From positions 868,001 to 932,000 of the forward strand of contig JAGTXK010000055.1 in NCBI GenBank assembly GCA_019096195.1: 64,000 bases of DNA, given 5' to 3'. The stretch comes from Boletus sp. NGJ (lineage: Eukaryota; Basidiomycota; Agaricomycetes; Boletales; Boletaceae). Position numbers and translations under genes: made by a program. The notes under the pieces were generated by a model. It ran no database searches. It was not told the DNA's origin and worked only from the letters and a program-made list of their open reading frames with translations. Shown piece after piece: positions 1 through 11,611 of this stretch (positions are counted from its first letter, which is position 1; each line of letters opens with the position of its first letter).

Positions 1-56
1 CTGCAATTGCTTCGCCACTCTCGAACAAAAAATCCAAGGTATTATCAACCATCATC

Positions 57-3000
57 TTATACTTTGTCGTGGTTCTGTACTACTCCCGCATCAATCCTTG
101 GCAATGTGCCAGAAACCCCAGCGTCGACAGTTGCAGAAGAGCTTGGCGGGGCTGGGCATTCGACCAATTTGCCACTGCGACCAAAAGACGGAGGGTCTCG
201 CAGCTTGCCCCGTCGCCACCTTCCGTTCGTTGGTTCGGATGGACTACGTCTTCGGCCGTGTTGCTGGGGTCCAAGATAAGGCTTTATCTGGCTACCTTGT
301 GCGCCTCCACGAGCTCTCATCCTGAGGCTGCGCGGCTCCGTTGGTGGTCGCCAACGAGGAGACGCGGAAACCCTCTTGGGAGTGGATGGTGTGAGTGTCT
401 CGATAGGAGGATAGTCTATCTCCTGAACCTCTACAGATTGAGATTGGCTGTTAGTCGTGACGTTCCGCGTTCGCCAGCTAGAATGGGTGGGAAATCCTGA
501 GGGAGGATGGGCGGTGAAATTGGACGGGCCACTTGATTGTGGTTGACGACGGTGATGAGGTTCCAAAGAGTTATATCGCCTATTGATTTCATCCAAGCTT
601 CCGCGGTATGCCTCGCACTCGTGCTTGTATGTATCCACTTGGGCCCGTAGATCACGGTTCTCTGCTTCCAATCTCATGACACAACTAGACAGATCCTCGG
701 AAGGCTGGGTGGTGGTAATATTTCGAGTGAAGTTGATGTTCTTTTGGACACCAAAATCCCTATATTGGGGTTTCACGGTAGGGCTGATAACTGCATTGCC
801 GTCAGGAGGGATTGCGTCGGAAGAGAGAAATGTAGTAGGGACATGAGAAGCTGAACTAGTGCTATTTAATTGGAATGTCTGATTCAGTGCGTTGGCAAGA
901 AGATTGTTTGGTGGTTGGTCATTCAGGAAGGAATGGGTGCGTTTGGAGGGCCTTTCAAGTCGTCTGGCGTAAGGTTCTGCTTCTCGTCGCAGTGAGTGGG
1001 TGAGGCTCACCGAGAAGCAGGACCTTGTGACATTTTCCTCTTCCTTTTTGTCGACGATGACTGATTGGCTATCTCTTGCGCGACCAACGGTAGGTTATCG
1101 GAGTCCGAGGGTCCGGAAATATCTGAAAACAAAGGACCAGCAACTCGCTTTCGCTTTCGTCGAGAAGATGGTAAAATCTTCTCTCCCTTCCTGTCATGCC
1201 ACTCAGGTTGTGGGATTTCGACACAATCAAAGACAAGTCTTGATCTTAGCTTTGACCCAACCGCAGGGCGAGTGTTTGAAGACGAAGATGCAACCGGGGT
1301 CGATGACGGGGAAATCGAGAGCTTCATAGAAAGCTGTTGATTCGGTGTTTCCGAGTTTGGGTCGGTAGCAATTAAGCTGCGCGGTGGAGATCCGATTTCA
1401 GTTAAGAGATCAGTCAGGTCGCTAAGTTCCCCCGGGTCATCTAAAACAGCAGATGAAAGGGATGCCACTATAGGAGGTGACATCGCACTCGAAGGCGAGC
1501 CAGGAGCTGAGAGGAAGCCATACTCGGAAACATCGTGCTGAGTCCGACTGCCTGCGCCAGTGGAACTGCCGAGCACTTGGATTGTACCAGAATTGGGCAA
1601 AGAAGACATTGGGTCAACGATAGGCGAGCGGGAATCAGGAATGACTGGCAACGGGGAGGGATTTTTGATGCCTCCTGGGGAGGTGAAGGATGTGACAAAT
1701 GGAGAGGTTGATGTTCGACGAGAACCGGTCATTTGAAGATTCCTGCCTTTTTCCGCTGGTTTTGCCAAGTTGGTTGAAGTGGTATCATCCGAGGTGTGGA
1801 TATCATGCGGCTCGTCACCGCCGATTTCGTCTGGTAACCCGACCAACGCTTTTGCAGGACTGTTCGCAATCTGGGCGTGATGTAGTCGACAGAAAAGAAT
1901 ATTTAAAGTAATGACTCACCGGAATTGATGTTGTTTGTGCGAATCGATCGTACCAACCATGCTTGGTCACTTCAGGTGCTATGGCCCTGCACGTTGTAAA
2001 AGTCTTGGCCAGGTAGGTCAGCCTGTGCAATGCATTGGGGCGAGAACCCCTTTCCTCATCCTCAATGACGCATTGCTGTGCTTCCTGGTACTGCTGCAAA
2101 CTATTGCGGTGAGATTGATGCCAATTGGCGTCCCCGTCATGACGATCTGAAAGTATTATGGCATCCACCGAATGGAAGGAATCTGACTCTAGCAGATGGG
2201 TATAACATTTAGAGAAATGGCACAGTTTGCAGTATACGGCGGCGGAGGCAGGTATCTGGTGCGGCAGACGCGCTCGACAACTTCTTGTTGCCTGCAGAGT
2301 GTCGATCACCAACGTGTCATTATGTAGGGGGGAAGGGCACACCTTGGTATCCACTTGTTGTTTTTGGAACAATATGCAGGCAGCCTCGAATATATTCGCG
2401 TCTCGTCCAGAAAGCAATTGACTTCTTCGGATGAGCACAAACCCACGTATAACAGACACAACTCACAGTGGTTGCTCGGATAAGTACCCGTGCACATTGG
2501 TGTAGTCGTCGTCAATGCGTTGAATCGCCTTGACCGCTCGGTCCCTAATTCTCAGCAAGTCGCTGAAGGGTCGACACTGAACCGGTTGCATCTCCCCACA
2601 TTGGCATGTCCTGCCTTCCACATAACACAGGGGACAGAGGACAAGACCATCGCCAACTGGCAGAATACCGGCAGAGACCCCAGAAGAAGATGCAGGAAGA
2701 CATGAATCACATTCAAAAAAACTCTGAAATATATCAGCCCCGCAAAAATCGCAGTGAAGATTGTCCGAGTGAGACATTTCTGATTGCGAAACATGGGGCA
2801 TCGAGTCGCGAGAGACTGAGAACTCGCCAGTCAGGATGTCATCGAAAAGGCAGACAAGTTGTTTCAGTTTCTCTGTAGATGCGGTTTTATGAGGATCCGG
2901 CAAATCTTCCGTGAGTCTGGTGAAATGTTGCAATGCATAGAATATGTTGGATTTGACTTTGTATATTTCCTGTCTGCACACTCTGCGCAAGTGGGTTGGC

Positions 3001-4232
3001 ATACATTTGGTTTCCATGTTACCAAACCTCTTACCTATGATAAATGGGAAGCTCGTGCCAGAGCGCCGTCTGCAGACCTTTGAGGGTCATTCGTGACCAT
3101 GATGTCTTGATCGTGATTCCACCCTTGTTAACTACTTGATGGCAGCTTCTCGGAGGAACGAGGACTAGATCTCCTAATTGCTGTTCAGCGATATACACGT
3201 CAAAAGGAGCTTTTGCGAGCTCTTCGATGGTCACCACATGTGTCTCCAGATCAAGTTCTTGTCCTAATTGGTGAAAATACGCGGAAACTCGAGGAGCAGC
3301 CGAAGACTTTGTCATGAACCAGAATGCAGACCCAGAGTGCTCCGAAAAACACATGAGATTTTGACCAGACGATGCACAGAGGTCTTTATGGAACGGTGTG
3401 AACGTATCCCCTATGCCCATATAGCACATAAGAGTTTGAATTTTGGCCTGAACAAATGAGGCGGTAAGAAGGAAAAAAAATTCGGTCGGCAACAAACCTC
3501 GTCAGGAAGGAACTTGAGGAGGTCGTTTGAGCCATGGAACAAAAGATCTTCAGGTATAGCACCCGACTGTGCAAGCCATTCTGTCCATGCCGTGGGACAA
3601 TCGCCATCCTTTCCGTAGAGTCGTTCCTGTTCTAGAGGAGAAGTTGGTCTTTCGCTCACCATGCAGGGACTACGAATGTCGGGGCTTACCATCCGCACTT
3701 GCATATGCCGGGGTCTCGCGCAGTTTTTTTATGAAGTCACCCATAGTAATCTTGAAATCAGCCCAGTTGTGTACATTTCGGACGGTTGGATCTTGGGTGC
3801 TAGAGTGTGGGAGAGGCTCCGGGCAGACGAACGCGACTCACTTTGATCTCCATTCTCTTTCAACCAGTCGATATTGAACAAAGGCTTTGGCCACTTGGGA
3901 TGTCTGTTCCAACCACTGATTATCATAGGGTTGCCGTCCCTTTCAACTTCGGGGATGACAATCTCAACTTTGGCATTCGGTGCAGTGTAGTGCACGCGGT
4001 GGACTGGGTGGAAATTGGGGGACGTTGCGATGATGGACTTTATTTCCCAACCGGAGGTTGAAATAAGCGGGCGAGGGTAGACAGATGAGAGTTTTGGCTC
4101 GTGCTGGGTATCCGGAGGTTTCTGTGAAGGACCTGGACAAGCAAGATGGGCTGACGCCACGGGGTCCGGTCCCTGGGAGGACAATCTGGGGTTTGAAGAG
4201 CCAGTAGGGGTGAAACGTTGAGGAGGTTCCAT
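57..4232 (-). CDS. JmjC-domain protein with C-terminal cysteine cluster (putative histone demethylase)
   Basis: Multi-exon gene read from ATG at 4232 to TAA at 57. After a Pro/Ser-rich N-terminus comes a segment reading NWADFKITMGDFIKKL (about 3760-3700), typical of the region before a JmjC fold. The JmjC core is at about 3450-3035: FHKD supplies the His and Asp and PPRSCHQVV the distal His of the Fe(II) triad. About 2850-2560 holds a Cys cluster (CDFCG, CDSC, CPLC, CQCG), followed by CKLC in the next exon, so a zinc-binding module lies C-terminal to JmjC. The remaining half is low-complexity, with basic KRKRK patches (nuclear signals) and a short coiled coil near 640-560. Consistent introns (for example 3041-2996, 1920-1872 and 1010-964) tie the pieces together. 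Family knowledge: 2-oxoglutarate dioxygenases acting on histones or other proteins. The substrate is unknown, and the 3' end is the least certain part. Confidence 0.72.
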
Positions 4233-4381
4233 TGCTGGATGGAGCCAACGCGGACGATGTGGCCGACAATTAAAATCGTCGTGGAGTTACTCGAAGACCT
4301 TGAACTTCGAGGTTCAACGGCTGGCACGTGATCTGTCGCGTCTCAGTCGCGTCTTGATTGTATCCAACCTCCTCGCCGACG
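4233..4381. promoter_or_regulatory. Shared divergent promoter of the JmjC gene and the HEI10-like gene
   Basis: Only 149 bases separate the two start codons, which point away from each other, so both core promoters and 5' UTRs must fit here. No clear TATA box is seen. This is inferred from gene layout only. Confidence 0.5.
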
Positions 4382-5935
4382 ATGTCTGGTCCAGCCACGA
4401 ACGAGCAATCCGCAGTCAGACAAGACCCAGACTTTGATTTCTGGGACTTTGTCTGCTGTGCAGTCTGTCATATCCCTTTCTCGCCACCCGACCGAGGACC
4501 TCCCCTTGTGCCGTTTTGGATCACGGAGTGTGGCCATGTCTTATGCAACTCTCACCTCAGTCAGTTCCCCATGTTTTATTCACGCGGAATCGAGTGCTGA
4601 TACCATCGACTAGACCCGAATCAGAGTTGCACAAAATGTGGTGATCAGGGCATACAACTCATACCCCTCCAGCGCAATGTATGCACCCTTTCTTATCCTT
4701 CTCATGCCTCACCCTCGTACTCTACTAGATCGATCCACCCATGTCAGATTGGTTTCGTTCCTTACCTCACGCAATCGACGGCATGGCCAACGCTGTAAAG
4801 GTACGTCGCACCAGGTAACTTTACATCTCAGCACGTAACCTCCTCTCTGCCGAATGCAGTTTCAGCAAGACTCGCTTGCTGCCCTCGTGCGACATTATCG
4901 CAGCCAGTGTTTGCAGCTTTCTTCGACTTGCGATCGACTACGAAACGAGCGCAGGTCGTTGAGAAAGTTGGTAATTTGTCCGAGTGTCTTGTTCACAATA
5001 ATTTTAAAATTGCCCTTCAGGGATGCCGAGGCGCTGCGGAAAGAACTTCATTTGTACCGCAGCAGAGGACTTGTTGCGGACCAAACCCGAGAACCATCTG
5101 CGCATTTGAACCATAATGGGAAACGGCCTATGGTCGAAGTACGATGGTACGTTACTAGCATCCCTTATATAGGTTAGCACGAAGACAACCGGTACAGTCA
5201 AAACAGCAGTGTCAAGACAAACTCAAGCCCGAGATCCAACCCGACACCGGTGGGTCCATTGCGTCTTACTCTTCCTCCCGGGGAACATCCCAGTTTCAGT
5301 CGACAAGAACTGTCTGGGCAAGAATTTGCAGATACGGTTGACAAACCTGGTAGCAGCCGGTTTGCAGAGTATGCTCTCGCCGCTCGCTTGCGCAACTCTC
5401 TTATTCGTTTTCTAGACAATATGCATATCATCGAGAGGACAGCTCTCGACTGAGACCACCTCAACCTACACGTGAACAACAATCAGCTTCCCTACAACAA
5501 CCACGATTGCTCGATACAAATCATGGTATGATGGCTCCGCCTCCTCCACCGAGTCAGGGAAAGCGCTTCAAACCAGCGACTGGCGAGGTATATCTGCACA
5601 CTGACCAAAGGATGGAGATCTCGACGTCACAGAACCTTGGACCACAGCGAATCACACAAATTTCCGAGAGCATGGGACCACCCCCGACTCCTCAGCGACC
5701 GTTTTCTGTGGGCTTGCGGACGCCGTCAAGAGCACCGATGCAAAATGCTACACTTCGATCATCCTCGGCCTTGCAGACCAATCGATTTATACCCGGCTCC
5801 TCTCACGGCCGGGCGTTTTCTGGAGCCGCGCTGGCTGTGACATCTAGTGCGATGGCAACCGCAGGCAATGTTGGCAAAGCTTCGGGCGGAAACCGCACGC
5901 CTTTTATGCCGCAGAGCTCCAACGGGTTTGGGTGA
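4382..5935 (+). CDS. HEI10/ZIP3/RNF212-like meiotic RING E3 ligase
   Basis: Start ATG 4382, stop TGA 5933-5935, about six short introns. The N-terminus reads WDFVCCAVCHIPF, then TECGHVLCNSHL, and after an intron SCTKCGDQG: a RING layout of CxxC...CGHxxCxxH...CxxC. Next comes DWFRSLPHAIDGMANAVKFQ and a coiled-coil-like helix with LAALVRHYRSQCLQL and LRNERRSLRKL. The tail (from about 5200) is rich in Ser, Pro, Gln and Arg, with basic and TP-type sites. This order (RING, coiled coil, disordered Ser-rich tail) is the signature of the ZIP3/HEI10/RNF212 group, SUMO or ubiquitin ligases that mark crossover sites on the synaptonemal complex. Expression would be expected in meiosis. The neighbour across the promoter is a chromatin protein. 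Function is inferred from domain order; I cannot confirm orthology without alignment. Confidence 0.75.
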
Positions 5936-6159
5936 TAGCGTCGATGTTATTATAATATATATATTTTCACGTACGAGATCTTGGGCTGGATTCGTCTCAA
6001 AGACTGCTACCTAAAAGGCTCTGCAGCCTGAGAAATGTTGCGGAGTGGGCGTGTGAGCGACTCAATAAGGACCTCTGCGCCACTGCGAATAGGGCAAATT
6101 ACGCAGCACACCCATCCGTCTGTTAGATCTGTCTTCGCAACGTCCCTCATTGGACTCCA

Positions 6160-7533
6160 ATGGCATACAGGGATCCTTATACCGAACAATATGGGCGCTA
6201 TGACCAGCCGTACACTGATACACCAAGCTTTAATAACCCGTACAACAACGCACAACTTCACCAGGCGTATGACCAGGGCGGCTATGACTCCTATGGAGCA
6301 GGAGGGCATCGAGAAGATGCCAACTATGGCCAATCCACGAATCCTGGAGCGTCGACATCTGCCCCTGGCCACCACAAATCAGAAGGCAACTATGACCAAG
6401 GGGCCTTTGCACGAGCCACTACTGGGAAGTGCGTATATTCATCGTAACACTCGTGTAGAACCACTGTTGGAGCAGGAGGCTGAGATGCTGTCGTTGTACA
6501 GCCGGTCCCGGGATCTGAGACACTGGCGTTATGAACACCATGGTGCTTTGTGGACTAAGGTGGGCCTCGCAGCAGCTTCATCACAGTAACGGGTTTTAAT
6601 CTTCTAGTAGGGTGGTCGAGGGGCGTGCATCGGGCGGTTCTGTTGCTGTACTCTCATGATCATCGTCTTCCTCATTGCCAGCATCTTATTACCCCTTGCG
6701 CTGGTGAGTGGACTCTTGTTGAGGGAACGCAACGCCACTAACAAAACCTGGCTGATTAAGTGGACTCGTCCTCCTAACATCTTGATTGGGAACGTACAAG
6801 CCGCGTCGAATGGAAGCGAGGTGATTTCTTCTCGTCACTATCACTGGCAATCAATACAACTTCCCTACGTCCATAGATCCAAACCGTGAGCAACGGTGTT
6901 CAGATCAATCTTGAGATCCCTATCCAGTACGTGTGGCGTTCCAGATGCCTCGTAGCTTAGCCAGACACTCACCGGAATGACAGCGTCGCGAATCCTAATT
7001 ATTTTTCTGTGTCATTTTCGTCGATAAAGGCGAATGTATGCGATTCTCAAGACATCATCTACTTTTCTTTTACTCACTACCTTCTCAGATTTACTACCCG
7101 ATCAACAACACACTTATTGGAGGAGGACAACAGAACGGTGTAACCTTTTATGCACATACTACCACGAACTTCACCTTCCCTTTCTCGATTGAATATACAA
7201 CCACAATGTCGTCAAGTGCGCTGATTATTACAGACTTGGCGGCAAAGTGTGGCCTTGAGGGTGGTGCAGCGTCGGACATCACTGTGGACTATGATATCAC
7301 GGCAAGTCGAGTTCTGAATGCATGAATTTTGCAGGATCTGATCACCTTCTCGTTTGCTAGCTGGGTTTGCGTGTGCTTTTCTTCACAGTCTCGCCGACGA
7401 TCAGTAACTCTGCCAGTTTTCTGTGCCCCTTGACGGCATCCGACATCGCGGTAAGGGGTTCTTCGAGAAAACACAATATGATTTTCTTACGTCTTTTTAG
7501 AGTCTAACCTCTGCACTCACGGGAGCCCTTTGA
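6160..7533 (+). CDS. LEA-2-domain single-pass membrane protein
   Basis: Start ATG 6160, stop TGA 7531-7533, several introns of about 45-60 bases. Exon 1 encodes an N-terminal tail rich in Tyr, Gln, Gly and Asn (AYRDPYTEQYGRYDQPYTD). Then come RHWRYEHHGALWTK and a Cys-rich juxtamembrane patch (GRFCCCTL) leading into one transmembrane helix, MIIVFLIASILLPLAL. The rest is outside the membrane: RPPNILIGNVQ, NPNYFSVSFSSIKA, QIYYPINNTLIGGG and a C-terminal SDITVDYDI strand region. The pattern of NPN(Y/F) followed by an IYYP(I) strand after a single TM is that of the LEA-2/NDR1-HIN1-like fold, an Ig-like beta sandwich. Fungal members are poorly studied; cell-surface or vacuolar roles are guesses. 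The short C-terminal exon ends SLTSALTGAL. Exon joins are my inference from splice signals. Confidence 0.65.
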
Positions 7534-7738
7534 TTGTACAAGATACCTTGTCATCAATTTCGTTTGGACACTTTCTACGATATTATGTATCCATAACGGA
7601 CTATAGACCCTTCATGTTTCTTGTTTTGAGTTGCGTATCGTGTAGGGTATATCCACTAATCATGAGGGAGGCCACTATTAACAGACCATAGCACGGCAAC
7701 TAGCAAGTTGTTGCTCGTCACACGTACTTGAACCTAAA

Positions 7739-9925
7739 ATGCCGCTCGCCGAGGGAGAGACATTCCTGCCTAGAATACACTCCGTGTTCTACGCGATATT
7801 CGATGTCAAGACTGGCCCAAAAATCGTTTTCCAAGTTCCTGAAGGTCTCATAGCACCGGCTGCACCAGCTACCAGCTTGTCGGTGACTTCTTCGCCGAAA
7901 CCGTCCAGCGTGACCTTGGCTGAAGGGGAGGAGCAGAAGTTATCCCGTCGGTCTAGTTCTTCTTTGATTTCAGCAGGCGGCCAGCGTCCAAGCTCTGTGT
8001 GTCACTTGCCTTCTCCCCAGCACCGTTCCTCCTCCTCCAGCAGGACCCTCTTTAACTTTAACGACATATCAAAGTATGTTATCCCCCCGAACCCTCTTTG
8101 TGGTCGCCTCGTCGTTTGTGCGACGGGTAATTATCGCATCGTTGGACTTCCTGTGTCCCTCGCTGGAAAGTATGAGCGATACTTCTTCAGATTCAACCTC
8201 TGCTTCGTTTTCGAACGTTCGGCGAATCTGAGCTGCTATGAACCTATCGTCCGAAAAGTCAGTAGGGTCCTGACAGCTTGCGAAGTTTGTCCTTCCGGAT
8301 CTTTCCCAACAACTCATGCTCACGACTTTGCTTTGCAGGAAGAATCAATGTTTCTTTCCAGCTCTCAAACATCGTCAGCAATGTACACCATAATCGAGCA
8401 ACTATACGAGGACTTGAATTCGTATTCCGAGACCTCGATCCCAATCGATGATTTCAACTCTATCGAATTGAAGATTCTCCCATTCTACCCTAACCCACCC
8501 CCAGTAAGGGATTGGCATGTGCCTCTCGCGCTAATAAATCTGTCGAAACGCATAGAGGATAACTGGGATCTCACGATGAGAAAGGTAGACTTGCTATGTC
8601 TCGACTCAGGGCTGTTTTATAGCTACCTCTTCAGGTCTGCCAATACATCAATGGCGTGAACCATGTCAGTCGCATTGCGCAGCTGGCGGACTGCGACCTC
8701 GAGCTAACTCGTCAGGCGATCTCCCACCTTTTGTAAGTCTGCTACGTTGGGCCTACCATTCCATACTCAATCATACGATGAGGTATTATCAGGTCATAAT
8801 GTCAATTGACATATTCCAATATTCAAACATGTATACACTGAGAAAGAATGTCCAGTGGCTCGCAGATGAGCCTCACGTCAAGGACGAGTGTGGTCCCTAC
8901 GTGACCAAGCCAGGTAATTCATTAGCTTGATTTTATATGCGTGTCTTGAACATACACTAGGTAAACCAATCCCCGATTGGCCCAAGTTGTTGCATCTCTA
9001 CTCTCGGCTGAAACCAGGACGAACTGTATCCGAGTGGATGGAAAGCCACGAGGTACACGAACTTGGTATTGACGTTCGACGATTCACGAGCTTTGGCGTC
9101 ATAAAGGTACGCTTGCGAAGTATGTGTCTCGCCACTCTATTAAATATGCACTCTTGCTAGGGTTTTCTCCGCCGAGTTCACCGCTACCCAGTATTGATTC
9201 CAGAGTCATCATCACAAGCAAATCGTAGACGCAGACAGAGTTTTTCTTCTTCTTTTGCCCAACTCGGAATGCAGCGCACAACCCATCTAGTGGATTCCCC
9301 TGAATCTTTCAGCCGCTTTAGAGGGCGGCTCCCTGACACTCCGTTCAATGTCCCAGTCAACACCGAAGCTCTCCTTAGTTCGCCGACTAGAGAAGTCGAC
9401 TTGACCAAGAGCGCACCCCGAAGGGCCAGCGCAGCGGAAAAAGTATTGGAACAACTGCGCTTTAAAACGCTTCAGAGAAGCGGTTCGAATATCACAGTTG
9501 GTAATCAACCATCCCCAGAAGAGGTTAACACTGCTCGCGAACGATCTGTCGGACGACCCAGAGTAAACTCGGATGGTCGCCGACTATCATACCAACAGTC
9601 GGAGGTGTCGAGCAAAGATGGTCGCTCCTTGGGGTATGGACCTTCTGTCGGACCCATATCCACTGGGTATCCAAGACCATCTCGTTCACCATCAGCGCCG
9701 ATGGTTCCGCAGATCCATACATCCTCATCCCAAGGGTCGGGACAATTATTTAACGCGCCGACCCCACCTCCTGAACTGGTTTCTTTGCTTGACGGTGAAC
9801 ATCATACGGATGAATTATCGACAAGGTTCGAGGCAGGATGGCCATTATTCCAGCAATGGCTTGCCGCGATTGGGGGCGGGAGAGGCGACGGAGATTTTGG
9901 CAAAGTGTCAATCATTTATCGTTAA
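7739..9925 (+). CDS. NPR2: Nitrogen permease regulator 2, GATOR1/SEACIT subunit
   Basis: Start ATG 7739, stop TAA 9923-9925. The first exon reads FLPRIHSVFYAIFDVKTGPK, then YVIPPNPLCGRLV and SCYEPIVRKVSRVL, all hallmark NPR2/NPRL2 segments of the longin-like N-terminal domain. Later short exons carry DWPKLLHLYSRLKPG and GIDVRRFTSFGVIK (winged-helix part). The end, FEAGWPLFQQWLAAIGGG followed by GDGDFGKVSIIYR, is the usual NPR2 C-terminus. An insert of about 170 residues rich in Ser, Arg and Pro (about 9190-9750) sits between the winged-helix and C-terminal parts; such inserts vary between fungi. With NPR3 and IML1 the protein forms the GTPase-activating complex that turns off TORC1 at the vacuole in amino-acid or nitrogen starvation. 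The stop codon lies only 59 bases from that of the convergent RCL1 gene. Confidence 0.93.
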
Positions 9926-9984
9926 GCGACAAGACACTTCGGAGTAGGTTAAAGTCGAGAGCAAAGTGCTTTCCTTGTAACATT

Positions 9985-11446
9985 CTAAGCAAGCGTCCGG
10001 TTGATGTTGACATGGCCAATTCCATAGCATGAGTAGAATGACTCCGTGCAGGATGGATCAGATGGTTTTGCGGATACTATTTTGAACGACGTTCCGAAGA
10101 AGGCTTTAATGTCCCGGAGAAGCTGGATCCTGAATGTAATAACATAAGCACCAGCCTCGTATTGGTTGCCAGAGTACTGACGTCCGGGGAGACGCTTCGC
10201 CCATCCGACACCGCCCTACGTCTTCGCTACCTAGCACCATCATCAAAAGAACGAGGCTTTGATGTTTCCGATCAATACATCCTCCACGCCGTATTTCGGA
10301 CAAGAGAGCGCGGCTCGCTAAGAGTGCTACATCCTCTGGAGTACCACCAGGGTTTGCAACAGCCTCAGCACAGTGTATAGCAGAGGTTGTGGACTCTGCT
10401 AGCAGAGTTAAGGCGTAGCCTGGGGATCTACACGACAATCCATCAAGGAGAAGGCTAGGACACTGCGACTCACTTTCCACTCTCGTCACCCTTGTATACA
10501 TCGGAGTAGAGATAGATGTCAGGTATGTAACGATTGAGGACCGAGCGACAGGAATCGATCATGCGATTCGAAAACTGAGGGCTCACTCGCACAGCATGTC
10601 TATATGCGGACGCATTCATGAGTGGTAGTTCTCCACAGCTCAGATATCACCTACGCAATTCCTCTTATTCGCTTGATTTTGCCTGGTTCAACGAAGTTGA
10701 GTGTTTTCACTTGCTTGAAAACGGGACATAGAAATTGGATTTCTCCACCGCCTTCTGGAGGAGCGCCACGTTTTTTTATCTGACAATCTCTAGTCCAGCC
10801 TACGGCGTTGAATCAATGCTGAAAGGTACCCACCCTTAGTTCAACACCTTCCGAGATCCCGAAGAGCTGGAGGTGGGGAAGGGTCACCGTCCGGATGAGA
10901 TCAACCTTGACAGTTTCAGTATCATTGAGCTGGTTAATTTGACGCAGAACGTACAGAAAGGTCTATGTCATCCGTCGTGATTCCTCGCAAGGTAAACTGA
11001 AACGGCTTCTTCGAAAAGGGTGCGAGCATAATGAGAGGTTCAAGGAAGTAACCCACTGCGCGCGAGAGTGGGCATTCGTGGGTCACCGGTCCCCCAGAGA
11101 TGATTCCTGGTTTAAAGAGGATGGCAGTACCTGACGCGTTTCATCAAGTACATATACCTTGGATTCACTTGCACCATACCAGTGACGGAAATTTCAATGA
11201 CGGTGCCATTGGTCGCCTTCTCCAACAATTGCAGCAGGCTTATTTCGTAGTCTGAGACGTCAGAAAATCTAGTTAGCGAGGACAGGATAGACCATGGTTG
11301 CAGGACACACCTTGCAAACCCGGATTCTTATCCTCGGACCTGATCTTGTCTATTCGGACTGGTTTTCCGCTAAGTACTGACATCACCAAGCGTTGCCGCA
11401 GGTACTGGTGGCCGCTAAAGCTCAACGCTTGGCCTGTCTGAGCCAT
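9985..11446 (-). CDS. RCL1: RNA 3'-terminal phosphate cyclase-like protein, 18S rRNA processing
   Basis: Start ATG 11446, stop TAG 9985-9987; about seven exons recovered by reading across short introns. Exon 1 reads LSFSGHQYLRQRLVMSVLSG then KPVRIDKIRSEDKNPGLQ. Next come DYEISLLQLLEKATNGTVIE and ISVTG, GYFLEPLIMLAPFSKKPFQ, TLRGITTDDIDLS, VDLIRTVTLPHLQLFGI, SNRMIDSCRSVLNRYIPDIY, SPGYALTLLAEST and finally IQLLRDIKAFFGTSFK. This is the complete RCL1 family pattern. RCL1 belongs to the RtcA cyclase fold but lacks the catalytic His of true cyclases; with BMS1 it acts in the nucleolar SSU processome at pre-rRNA cleavage site A2. The first Met gives the usual short N-terminus. The gene is easily missed because its exons are short and split over all three minus-strand frames. 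Confidence 0.92.
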
Positions 11447-11611
11447 ACTCGAGTTCGTACGACTCGGAAGTGTTAACAGTAGTACAGTAACAGTAGGCTT
11501 ACATAACGAGGACATACCCCGATCGCGAGGGGCTTCAGGTGCAACGCTCATCACGTAGAACGGCCAACTCAAGGGTTGTAGACATTCCTTAGACTTTGCT
11601 TCAGTTCATTA

